Shown one piece after another: positions 8,464 through 15,194 of a stretch of DNA of 24,886 nt. The notes under the pieces are model-generated. The model was given only the letters and a program-made list of their open reading frames with translations, searched no databases and was not told the origin of the DNA. The DNA is from CAYNFH01 sp964396385 (GTDB lineage Bacteria; Armatimonadota; Chthonomonadetes; Chthonomonadales; CAJBBX01). The translations under genes and the position numbers were made by a program. Every line of letters starts with the position of its first letter. Position 1 is the stretch's first letter. The DNA lies in NCBI GenBank assembly GCA_964396385.1, contig CAYNFH010000083.1:1-24886 (forward strand), read 5' to 3'.

Positions 8464-8511
8464 CCTGTTCACCTCATGAACACGACGTGCCGCGCCCGGA
8501 CTGCGTTCCTC

Positions 8512-9866
8512 CTAACTGCTCACCACCCCGTAGTAGCGTGCCATCCAGTAGGGCAGCAGGTAGTCCACGCCCGGATACTCCATCGTCCCGTCCCCCGTGC
8601 TGTACAGGAGCTGCGGGCTCCGCTGCCACAGGAAGTCCGTAGTCGGCCGGTCCGGTATGGACACTATCTCCACCGTCTTGTTAGGCTGGGAGGGGTCGAC
8701 GGTATACGGTGGGGTTGGGACCCGCCAGGCGTCATTCCACTGCGTAACCGCGCCGGTATCCACCCGGTGGATGTACTGCAGCCACTGGTCCAGGAACCTG
8801 GCAGTATCGGCGTCTCGCGTTGCACGCGGACCCTCCAGTGCCCGGTCGATCATATTGAAGTGCGCGTTCTGGTGCGTGGCCGTGGCGTTACGCAGCACGC
8901 CATACGCCTGCTGGTAGAACGCCAGGTAGGGGGAGCTGCTCTCCTCCAGCCGGAGCAGGTTGAACAGGTTGATGTAGTCCAGGTTGAACTTGTAGTAGGG
9001 GCCGTACGTATCCTGGCTCTCGTAAAGGATGGGGAGAGCGGGACCTCGGGGGCAAGCGCGGCGCGATATACCGTGTACGTGGTCCCAAATGTATCCGGAT
9101 CCACGTGCCGGCCTATTTGCAGGAATGCGAGCTGCTGTTCCGGCCGGCCCATGAACGTAGCGCTGATGTGGCCGTTCGGCATCACCACATTCCAGTTATT
9201 CTGGAGCAGGTAGTTGAGGTGCGCCGTTACCTCCCTCCGGATGAGCGACCGAATCTTGCCGCTTCCTACCAGGTCATACGCCACCGCCAGCCCGAACATG
9301 ACGCCGGAGTACTGGTCGCGGGAGGTGTCACCCACCCAGTAGTACGGCTGCCCGTTTAGAGTACCGGTGAATAGGGAGCCCGTACCATCGGTTGCGGCGG
9401 TATGGTAGGCGTTGGTGAACGGCGTGTTCTGTGGCACGTAGAACCGCGCCAGCACGCCCGTTCCGGTCACGAGCCGTAAGTTCGTGAGTCCGGTGAGTGC
9501 CTGCTGGAGGTTTGACATCGCTTCACTGGATGAGGGGCTGCCGGTCAGCGGGTCCGTACTTCCTGTCTGTGACGCCACGGTATAACGGTAGGCCTCGGCG
9601 GCCAGGTAGTGCCCGGTCCAGATTGCCGAGTCTCCGCCGTCGCCGTAGTTCGTCAGTGACGTACCGTGCGAGGTAGAGAACATCGGGTTCATGATGGTAC
9701 CGTATGGCATGTGCAGCGGGACGGTTATAGGATTGCCGCTGCTGTCCGTATATGCCGATGAGTAGCTCTGCCAAATCCGGGCGTCCACGCGGAGCGCGTC
9801 TATCTCGGCCGCGGGAGCGGAAGTGGCAGCAGCCAGCAGCAAGAGGACGGCGATCAGGCGGTTCAT
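8512..9866 (-). pseudogene. Secreted (alpha/alpha)-barrel-like protein, broken by a single frameshift
   Basis: Two frames together make one protein of about 451 aa. The N-terminal part starts at ATG 9866 with a strong AGGAGGGAGGA upstream and has a signal peptide (MNRLIAVLLLLAAATSAPAA). It carries the motif GDSAIWTGHYLAAEAYRY and a run of helices. Near 9029-9053 the frame must change: the continuing sense frame reads LPILYESQDTYGPYYKFNL and ends at 8512 with YPGVDYLLPYWMARYYG. The combined length of 1355 nt is one base short of a multiple of three. The break lies by a G5 run (9048-9052), so one lost base, real or a sequencing error, explains it. Paired helices and conserved Trp/Tyr suggest a six-hairpin fold; enzymatic activity unknown. 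Confidence 0.7.
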
Positions 9867-10015
9867 CGAGTTCCTCCCTCCTACGTGACTACGTCGAGGC
9901 AGGCCTATCGCACGTAGTCTGGAGAGACGTCGGGAGGTCCGGGCCGGTTCCATGGCCGACCGGCAGGCGCGGGGCGCGTCTGTACCGCGTGTCGGCGCGT
10001 GGGAGGAGTACGAAA

Positions 10016-10507
10016 ATGGAGTCCAACAGGAGTGTGGACCCGCGGGTCTGCATAGGCCACGTCCACCTGAAGGTGGCGGACGTGGAGCGCGCCATCGCGT
10101 TCTACTCCGGCGTGCTGGGGTTTGAGCTGCAGCAGCGGATGGGAGATTCCGCCGCCTTCCTGAGCTCCGGAGGCTACCACCACCACATCGGGCTCAACAC
10201 CTGGGAGAGCGCGGGCGGCTCGCCTCCTCCTCCCGGCACCACAGGCCTGTACCACGTGGCCATTCTCTATCCCACTCGCGCCGCCCTGGCGGACGCCCTG
10301 CGGCGCCTCATGGACGCCGGTATTCCGCTGGAAGGCGCGTCCGACCACGGCGTGAGCGAGGCGCTCTATCTGAGCGACCCGGACGGCAACGGCCTGGAGC
10401 TGTATTGGGACCGGCCGGAGGACCAGTGGCCCCGCAGCCCGGACGGCGGTGTCGCCATGTACAGCCGCCGCCTGGACCTCCAGGATCTGCTCCAGGAAAC
10501 CGGATGA
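10016..10507 (+). CDS. VOC-superfamily (glyoxalase / extradiol dioxygenase-like) metalloenzyme
   Basis: A 163-aa protein with two beta-alpha-beta-beta-beta modules. The first is IGHVHLKVADVERAIAFYSG with metal ligand His15; the second starts at LYHVAILYPTRAALADAL and ends in SDPDGNGLELYWDRP, with the metal Glu in LELYWD. GGYHHHIGLN supplies the central His. The layout resembles CatE-type catechol 2,3-dioxygenase-like proteins, which open aromatic rings or act on small carbonyl compounds using a divalent metal. The substrate cannot be told. The frame extends upstream, but ATG 10016 with GGGAGGAG at 10001-10008 is clearly the start. It diverges from the frameshifted gene with a 149-nt gap. Confidence 0.88.
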   Translation: MESNRSVDPRVCIGHVHLKVADVERAIAFYSGVLGFELQQRMGDSAAFLSSGGYHHHIGLNTWESAGGSPPPPGTTGLYHVAILYPTRAALADALRRLMDAGIPLEGASDHGVSEALYLSDPDGNGLELYWDRPEDQWPRSPDGGVAMYSRRLDLQDLLQETG

Positions 10508-10835
10508 GAGGGTTCCTTCTGGTGCCGGCGGTTGATGGTCTTTGCGGAAATGGTGCCGCTACATCCCGTGTCGGCATAGGCCGACGCTCGGCCGCAGGCG
10601 GGAGAATGCGCGAAGTGCAGGGGAACAGGCCCCGGGCAGCCGGGGACCTTGGTCCGTGCGCACATGCCGTTGCGGCTCTCATTCGTCAATAACCATAAGC
10701 CGCGCCTCACAGCTTCACAGCGTTGGAGTCCGGCGTACTGTTCGCTGCTTGCCCACCCCGGCCCTCCCAGAATAGGTGTTGCCCCCGCCGCTTCCCTTTG
10801 CTGCAGCGACCGTTCTCTGCGAACATAATAGGGTT
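10508..10835. other. Intergenic region with one stem-loop, no gene
   Basis: About 330 nt between the VOC and ATP-grasp genes. No coherent frame is visible. A short hairpin (arms CCCCGG 10630-10635 and CCGGGG 10640-10645, loop GCAG) lies about 120 nt after the VOC stop and could end that transcript. CATAAT at 10824-10829 resembles a -10 box but sits only 6 nt before the next ATG. If used, the ATP-grasp mRNA would be nearly leaderless. Confidence 0.4.
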
Positions 10836-11621
10836 ATGCCGACCCTTGTACTATCGCCCCGCTACCGTCCTGATTCAATTGCCTTGGGCAAGGCCGCCGA
10901 TGCGGCGGGATGGCGCGTTGAGCGGCTGCACCGCTGGGAAGTCCCCGAGCACCTCCGACAAGAGGAGGTCATCCCCTACGGTGAGCCGATGTTCGTGGCA
11001 TTTATTGCGGAGCAGCTTGCCCTGGCCCTCATCGAGCCTCCGCTGGATTGGCTCACCACCCTTCCGTTCCGCTATCTTGAGCGGAGCATTCAGTTTACTA
11101 CCCTCGCTGCCGCGCGGCTGCACGGGGACCGCGCCTTCTTCAAACCGGCGGACGATAAGTGTTTTGCCGCCGGCGTGTACGACTCCGGCGACGCGCTGCC
11201 CGCTTCCGAGCTTCTTCCGGACGACAGCCCCGTGCTCATTGCAGACCAGGTGGTCTGGGAAGTGGAGTATCGCTGCTTCGTCCTGGACCGCAAGTTGGCG
11301 GCCATCCCCCCGTATTGGCGTGATGACCATGCGGCGGACGAGGAGGAGCCCCCGATGGATGAAGCGCGAGAAGCAGCGCGCTTTGTGGAGGAGCTGCTGA
11401 AGGATTCCAACATACGGATGCCGCCCGCCTTCGTGCTCGACATCGGCCGTGTTCGCGGGACCGGCTGGGCCGTGATAGAGGCGAACCCCGCATGGGCCTC
11501 CGGAATCTATGCCTGCGACCCGTCACGCGTCTTGCCGGTCCTGGCGCGCGCCACCTGTCCGGAAGCCACCGTCAGCCCCGCGGACGCCGCCTGGGTTGTG
11601 TGTCGCGATGCTGAGGCGTAG
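10836..11621 (+). CDS. ATP-grasp domain protein (R2K / DUF4343-like)
   Basis: About 261 aa. Recognisable ATP-grasp elements are RAFFKPADDKCFAAGVY (nucleotide-binding Lys and glycine-poor loop as in the R2K clade), the acidic strand VWEVEYRCFVLD, and the C-terminal Mg2+-binding strand GWAVIEANPAWASGIY with the Glu-x-Asn pair. R2K ATP-grasp proteins are predicted to form amide or peptide-like bonds on small substrates or proteins. The first 75 residues resemble their N-terminal pre-ATP-grasp fold. ATG 10836 was chosen over the longer frame from 10776 because homologous-looking sequence starts at PTLVLSPRYRPD; no strong ribosome site is visible. It converges with the AAC(6')-like gene, only 3 nt apart. 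Confidence 0.8.
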   Translation: MPTLVLSPRYRPDSIALGKAADAAGWRVERLHRWEVPEHLRQEEVIPYGEPMFVAFIAEQLALALIEPPLDWLTTLPFRYLERSIQFTTLAAARLHGDRAFFKPADDKCFAAGVYDSGDALPASELLPDDSPVLIADQVVWEVEYRCFVLDRKLAAIPPYWRDDHAADEEEPPMDEAREAARFVEELLKDSNIRMPPAFVLDIGRVRGTGWAVIEANPAWASGIYACDPSRVLPVLARATCPEATVSPADAAWVVCRDAEA

Positions 11622-11624
11622 ACG

Positions 11625-12179
11625 CTAGACGGCAATGCGCTTGGTCAGGTAGATGTCGGGCTTGCCGGGGCCGTTCGCATCCGGCATGATGCCGCAGAGC
11701 ACGAAGCCGCACTTCTGGTAGAAGCCGTACGGGTGGCCCTTCAGGTTGCGGATCCGGGCCAGGTGGAGGAGGGGGTCGGGGTAGAGGTCGATGCCCGCGA
11801 CCGTGGTCATGCTGTCCTCGTCGTCCGTGCCCACCCAGAGCGTGCAGCCGCCGCGCTCCCGCACCCTCTCCTCCAGGTCCCGCACCAGCGTTCGGCCAAT
11901 GCGCTGGCCGCGGCGGTCCTTCCGAACGACCAGCGGGTGCAGCTCCCACACATGCCCTTCGTAGTGCGGCTGCCCGCCGATCCAGCCAACCACCCTGCCG
12001 TCCTCGTCCAGCGCCACGCGAGCGATGCGGTCCTCCGCCAGAAACTCGCGCACCTCCGCCAAGGCGGAATCCATGTCCGGCCACGCGTCCGGCCAGTGCT
12101 CCTTGAACCCCTCCACCAGCAGCTCCGCCGCCTGCTGGATGCCGGATTCATCCGCTGCGGAGAGGTCGGCAATGTGCAT
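11625..12179 (-). CDS. GNAT acetyltransferase resembling aminoglycoside 6'-N-acetyltransferase AAC(6')-Ii
   Basis: A 184-aa GNAT protein. Its motifs line up with the chromosomal AAC(6')-Ii type (about 182 aa) along the whole length: an early HWPDAWP segment, WELHPLVV, the acetyl-CoA loop RRGQRIGRTLV, LWVGTDDED, GIDLYPDPL, RIRNLKGHPYGFYQKCGF and PDANGPGKPDIYLTKRI. That family transfers acetyl from acetyl-CoA to the 6'-amino group of aminoglycosides. Chromosomal relatives may have another native substrate. ATG 12179 aligns with the start of the family; ATG 12227 would add 16 residues. AGGTGA lies about 11 nt upstream of 12179. It stands alone, with no mobile-element hallmark beyond the inverted-repeat element about 100 bp upstream. 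Confidence 0.85.
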   Translation of the reverse strand: MHIADLSAADESGIQQAAELLVEGFKEHWPDAWPDMDSALAEVREFLAEDRIARVALDEDGRVVGWIGGQPHYEGHVWELHPLVVRKDRRGQRIGRTLVRDLEERVRERGGCTLWVGTDDEDSMTTVAGIDLYPDPLLHLARIRNLKGHPYGFYQKCGFVLCGIMPDANGPGKPDIYLTKRIAV

Positions 12180-12276
12180 AGGAATATCCGTCACCTGGTA
12201 AACGCGCGCAGCTTCAGGCTGCCGCACGATTCACCGCCATTCGCCACCATCCCTGCCGCGCTGGCTCATGCGGAAG

Positions 12277-12478
12277 CCCACCCCCTCACCTCCGTACCAC
12301 TTGGAGCGCTGTACGGCCTCCCTGAGAGGGAGGCGTGTGGCTGATTACGTCAGGCCGCGATGTGTCGGAGGTCAAGAGGACGAATGGTCTTCTCGCGCTA
12401 TGCCACCCGATCTGTAACTCCCCTCCCTCCCAGGGAGGGCAAAGATAGAGGCGATACGTACGGCGGTCGGTGGGTGGG
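12277..12478. repeat. About 200-bp inverted-repeat (MITE-like) element
   Basis: Ends 12277-12297 and 12458-12478 are inverted copies matching at about 17 of 21 positions, each ending in GTAC toward the interior. Inside are two short hairpins: CCTCCCT-GAG-AGGGAGG (12317-12333) and CCCTCCC-TCCCA-GGGAGGG (12421-12439). A further CCGTAC/GTACGG pairing (12292-12297 / 12311-12316) is possible. No protein is encoded. The structure resembles a small non-autonomous repeat element between the AAC(6')-like and DUF3592 genes. Confidence 0.45.
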
Positions 12479-12503
12479 CCGGCTGGAACGCCGATGCAAG
12501 ACG

Positions 12504-12992
12504 TCAGGCGGAGAGGCGGTTCCCGGCGACGCGCACGCGGCGGCCGGGCAGCAAACAGAACACCATCAGCGCGCCCAGGAGGGTGGATGAAACCATCATC
12601 ATGTACGCCTGCCGGTACTCCGTGGACTCCAGGCATCGTGACGCCTTCGGGGAGTCGGCAAGGTAGGTAACCGGAATGGACGCGCCGACGTACACCTGCT
12701 GGTAGAACGGGTAAGTGACGCCGCACTTGCCCTGGTACACCATCCCATTGGCCTCGAACTGGTAGGTCAGTTCCGTGCGGCTGCCCTTGCCGGAACTGTG
12801 ATACCTGCCTACTACGGTCCCATGGGTGGTCAAGCCGCGCGAGTCCAGGGCGCGCTGCTGGAAGACCGCGCCCACGCCGGCTACAAATATAACGAGGGCA
12901 AACAGCAGAAACGCGGCCATGACCGGCCATGGCGCCTGCCGGCGCTGCCGTGTTGCAACAAACCGAGTCTGTACCCGATAGACCGTCCGCAT
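12504..12992 (-). CDS. DUF3592-type membrane protein
   Basis: A 162-aa protein with a membrane segment at about 23-46 (PVMAAFLLFALVIFVAGVG) and a second near 130-150 (MMMVSSTLLGALMVFCLLPG). Between them is an extracytoplasmic beta-rich domain (THGTVVGRYHSSGKGSRTEL ... VYVGASIPVTYLADSPKAS) of the DUF3592 type, where the segment 'V.V.YLPDNP.' is characteristic. The role of this family is unknown. ATG 12992 is preceded by a modest GGGACGG. It appears monocistronic; the inverted-repeat element lies just after its stop. Confidence 0.8.
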   Translation of the reverse strand: MRTVYRVQTRFVATRQRRQAPWPVMAAFLLFALVIFVAGVGAVFQQRALDSRGLTTHGTVVGRYHSSGKGSRTELTYQFEANGMVYQGKCGVTYPFYQQVYVGASIPVTYLADSPKASRCLESTEYRQAYMMMVSSTLLGALMVFCLLPGRRVRVAGNRLSA

Positions 12993-13100
12993 GGTATCCG
13001 TCCCGGTACGAGCCGAACATCCGTTGCATACAGTGTCCGGCCCCGTCCTGGTACGTTATTCCACAAAGGCAGTCTGCGGGGGCACAGGAGATTCAGTGGA

Positions 13101-13373
13101 TCAGGTCTGGCGGGCGCGGGGGCGTGGACGCGGCTCCTCCTCCTGCGCGGCCGCCAGATTCTCCGGTGCAGCGCCCGCGGCGAACCGCGACAGCCGCAGG
13201 GGCAACTCCAGCGCTTCCGGTCGCGGCAGCAGTGTAGGAGACACCTCGAGCGCGCGCACGGCCTCAGGGGCGCGCCCCGCGCTGAGCGCGCCGCGCGCCT
13301 GGGCAGCCTTCAGGACCTCGGGCGGAATGGACTCCTCACCCGCATCGCCCTTCCGCTCCGTTCGCTTGCGCAT
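13101..13373 (-). CDS. Small charged hypothetical protein, last gene of the deamidase operon
   Basis: A 90-aa protein with a basic start (MRKRTERKGDAGEE), an Ala/Leu/Glu-rich helical middle (PPEVLKAAQARGALSAGRAP) and an Arg/Pro-rich end (EEEPRPRPRARQT). No family is recognised. Support for a real gene comes from context: it starts 12 nt after the stop of the upstream minus-strand gene and has a very strong GGAGGAGGAG a few nt before its ATG. No membrane segment or signal peptide is visible. It could be a small regulator, adaptor or immunity-type partner of the operon, but nothing in the sequence proves this. Confidence 0.55.
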   Translation of the reverse strand: MRKRTERKGDAGEESIPPEVLKAAQARGALSAGRAPEAVRALEVSPTLLPRPEALELPLRLSRFAAGAAPENLAAAQEEEPRPRPRARQT

Positions 13374-13385
13374 CGCTCCTCCTCC

Positions 13386-13640
13386 TCAGGAAAGGACCGC
13401 GTAGCGGCCCTCGAACGTCACCGTCTGGGCGGTAAGGTTCCTCACCGTGATCCAGTAGGTGCACTGCGCCTGACTCGCCCGCTCCACGGCTACCGACCAG
13501 TCGAGCTCCGGCGCGCCCGGCTCCGGCGTAATCGCCATGAGGTACCACACCACGTGCCGCGCTGCCGGCCAGCCCCAGGTAAACCAGTGCTGGGTCGCGC
13601 CAGGTCCTATGGTGCCCGTCCATTGAACGCCCGTCCACAT
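13386..13640 (-). CDS. Stand-alone copy of the Trp-rich domain fused to the upstream deamidase
   Basis: An 84-aa protein made almost entirely of one domain. It aligns without gaps over 80 residues to the C-terminus of the neighbouring deamidase, about 58 of 80 identical by hand count. Shared motifs are WFTWGWPAARHV, AQCTYWITV, NLTA and the ending FEGRY-x-VLS. The pattern of Trp and alternating hydrophobics suggests a small beta-sandwich, perhaps a binding domain. Start ATG 13640 has GAGGGAGAG about 8 nt upstream; the longer frame to 13703 is unlikely. It lies 74 nt downstream of the deamidase stop and looks like a tandem partial duplication kept as its own gene. Confidence 0.75.
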   Translation of the reverse strand: MWTGVQWTGTIGPGATQHWFTWGWPAARHVVWYLMAITPEPGAPELDWSVAVERASQAQCTYWITVRNLTAQTVTFEGRYAVLS

Positions 13641-13714
13641 CAGGGTGCTCTCCCTCGGATCAATGACTGAGACTGAATGTCGACGGCGGATCGGTCGGTC
13701 CACCGTCCCCTTGG

Positions 13715-14515
13715 TCAGCTCAGCACGTCATACCGGCCCTCAAACTTCACCGGGTCTGCCGTAAGGTTTGTGACCGTGATCCAGTACGTGCACTGCGCCG
13801 CGTTTGCGCGTTCCACCTGGACGGACCAGGTGAGCTGCGGTCCACCGGGGCAGGGGGTAGCCGGCATGATCGTCCAGAACACGTGGCGGGCTGCCGGCCA
13901 GCCCCACGTAAACCAGCGCTGTACCGCGTGTGGGCCTATCTGACCGCGCCACTGTACGCGCGGTGGTTGGACCGTACAGGAAAAGTAGGGCGGGGGACCA
14001 TTAGATCCGGCGGAGCGCAGCTTCAGTTGATTACGATAGGTGTTCAGTACCTGCTGCGTCTGCTGGTAGTTATTGTCATACTGAACGCCGCCCCCAAAGC
14101 TCCTGTAGAATACGTCCGCACCGGTGGCGACCAGGGTGGCGTTGGGATCACCCTGCACGCCCTTCCAGGTTGGCTCTGGGACCGGCTCGTTGAACAAAGA
14201 AGGGTCGATGACGTACGTCTGCGGGCCACCCCCGGGATCCACCTGGAGCGTTGGAGCTACGTGCCAGCCCCAGGCCACCTGGCAGCTCGGGTTGTTCTGG
14301 GTGGCCACCAGCAAGCTTCCGTAGATCCAGACCTTCTGCGGCTGCGCACCGTCCGCGATCATAAGGCGGCACATTTCGTGTGCGCGGCCCCAGCAGCCGT
14401 CGTCCGGAAAGAGGAACGGAATGCACGGTGCCGGCGCACTGGCCGGGCAGCAGATCTGCGCGTCCACCAGGTCAAAAAGCTGCCGGGCCCTCTGAAGCGT
14501 AACGGTCGGTGGCAT
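13715..14515 (-). CDS. Protein-glutaminase-like deamidase with C-terminal Trp-rich domain
   Basis: A 266-aa protein. Residues 25-120 resemble the protein-glutaminase family, papain-like enzymes that deamidate glutamine side chains. The expected triad is visible: Cys41 in PDDGCWGRAHEMC, His85 in WGWHVAPTL and Asp104 in YVIDPSLF. Spacings of 44 and 19 residues are close to those of the characterised Chryseobacterium enzyme. KVWIYG between Cys and His also fits. Residues 120-186 form a linker with an aromatic segment (ADVFYRSFGGGVQYDNNY). Residues 187-266 are a Trp-rich domain repeated as the next gene. No classical signal peptide or prodomain is visible, so either it acts in the cytoplasm or it is exported another way. 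ATG 14515 lies 3 nt after the upstream stop, implying translational coupling. Substrate unknown. Confidence 0.72.
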   Translation of the reverse strand: MPPTVTLQRARQLFDLVDAQICCPASAPAPCIPFLFPDDGCWGRAHEMCRLMIADGAQPQKVWIYGSLLVATQNNPSCQVAWGWHVAPTLQVDPGGGPQTYVIDPSLFNEPVPEPTWKGVQGDPNATLVATGADVFYRSFGGGVQYDNNYQQTQQVLNTYRNQLKLRSAGSNGPPPYFSCTVQPPRVQWRGQIGPHAVQRWFTWGWPAARHVFWTIMPATPCPGGPQLTWSVQVERANAAQCTYWITVTNLTADPVKFEGRYDVLS

Positions 14516-14518
14516 GAG

Positions 14519-15022
14519 TCATCCTGCCGGTTGGGCCGTTGGGGCCGGCCGCACGTCGATCATCACGTGTTCGTCCAGCGTCTCGGCCACAAGTACCTCT
14601 CCACCCTCCCTTTGCGCGGTCTGGAGCGCCTCCAGCATTTCCTGGAAGTGAGGAGTTCCGCGCCGCAGGTAGTGGCGCGCATGGGAGATGATTAGCTCCA
14701 CTTCCACACCGTTCGCATTGGGCACTATGCCGCCGACCCGCACGCGCAGTGGAACCAGGAGCTCCGTGATGTAGCGGGTGGCGGGATCGATCTCCACGTA
14801 TGCCGGCTGGCCCGCATCGCGGAGCGATTCCAGCACGTTCGCCCAGACGGAATACCGCGGGTCCGCCCTGTTAAGCAACCCGACCTGGCCACCTGCAAGC
14901 CGTACCACTGCTGGAAGCGGAGCCGCGGAGGCCCGAATGGCCGTTACGTCGGGCAGTTCTCGCAGTCCGTCGATGGGCCCCACCTCGCGCACAAGGTCAA
15001 CCACTGCATATGGACTCGGCAC
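14519..15022 (-). CDS. Hypothetical protein, first gene of the deamidase operon (167 aa)
   Basis: I do not recognise a named family. The protein is soluble and mixed alpha/beta. The N-terminal half (VVRLAGGQVGLLNRADPRYS, then VWANVLESLRDAGQPAYVEI) suggests a short barrel or swapped-hairpin module. The middle has DPATRYITELLVPLRVRVGG, the C-terminal half ISHARHYLRRGTPHFQEMLE and the end VAETLDEHVMIDVRPAP. Start is GTG 15022 with GGAGG about 9 nt upstream. Its stop lies 3 nt before the deamidase ATG, so the two are likely made together. It is a candidate chaperone, inhibitor or substrate-delivery partner; this rests on gene order only. The divergent ABC operon shares its upstream region, with the 24-bp palindrome about 75 nt upstream. 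Confidence 0.65.
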   Translation of the reverse strand: MPSPYAVVDLVREVGPIDGLRELPDVTAIRASAAPLPAVVRLAGGQVGLLNRADPRYSVWANVLESLRDAGQPAYVEIDPATRYITELLVPLRVRVGGIVPNANGVEVELIISHARHYLRRGTPHFQEMLEALQTAQREGGEVLVAETLDEHVMIDVRPAPTAQPAG

Positions 15023-15083
15023 TTGGATTGTCCTCCGCCGGCAGACTTCTCGAGTTCACGGATACCGCTTCGCTCTCTTACTG

Positions 15084-15089
15084 TATAAT
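15084..15089 (+). promoter_or_regulatory. Consensus -10 box (TATAAT) upstream of the ABC operon
   Basis: TATAAT, preceded by ACTG, in the divergent intergenic space. No good -35 lies 16-18 nt upstream (GATACC region). A start site would fall near 15096, immediately before the palindrome at 15099-15122, so a bound protein could block or modulate the transcript toward the ABC genes. The poor -35 suggests an activator or an alternative sigma factor is needed. Confidence 0.5.
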
Positions 15090-15098
15090 CCTCCGGCA

Positions 15099-15122
15099 TA
15101 AGTGTGATATATATCACACTTA
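15099..15122. promoter_or_regulatory. Perfect 24-bp palindromic operator with CRP/FNR-like half-sites
   Basis: Half-site TAAGTGTGATAT is followed directly by its exact reverse complement. The core reads TGTGA-TATATA-TCACA, the same spacing as the CRP-family consensus TGTGA-N6-TCACA. It lies just after the TATAAT at 15084, 73 nt before the binding-protein ATG and 77 nt before the GTG of the divergent deamidase operon, so it could control both. Other dimeric helix-turn-helix families could also bind such a site; the regulator is not in the window. Confidence 0.7.
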
Positions 15123-15194
15123 CGGCATGTCTCGCGAAATCTGGGGTTTGCCTGCCGGGCAGGAAGCCAGCCGCATCTGCCCGAACCGAGCCCC

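Noticed and set aside
9752..10015. Upstream extension of the VOC frame
   Set aside because: It overlaps the divergent gene's start and signal peptide, and is Arg/Ser-rich; ATG 10016 has an excellent ribosome site.
15151..15163. CCTGCC-G-GGCAGG mini-palindrome considered as a second operator
   Set aside because: Short G+C-rich palindrome expected by chance in such DNA, with no half-site similarity to the 24-bp palindrome.
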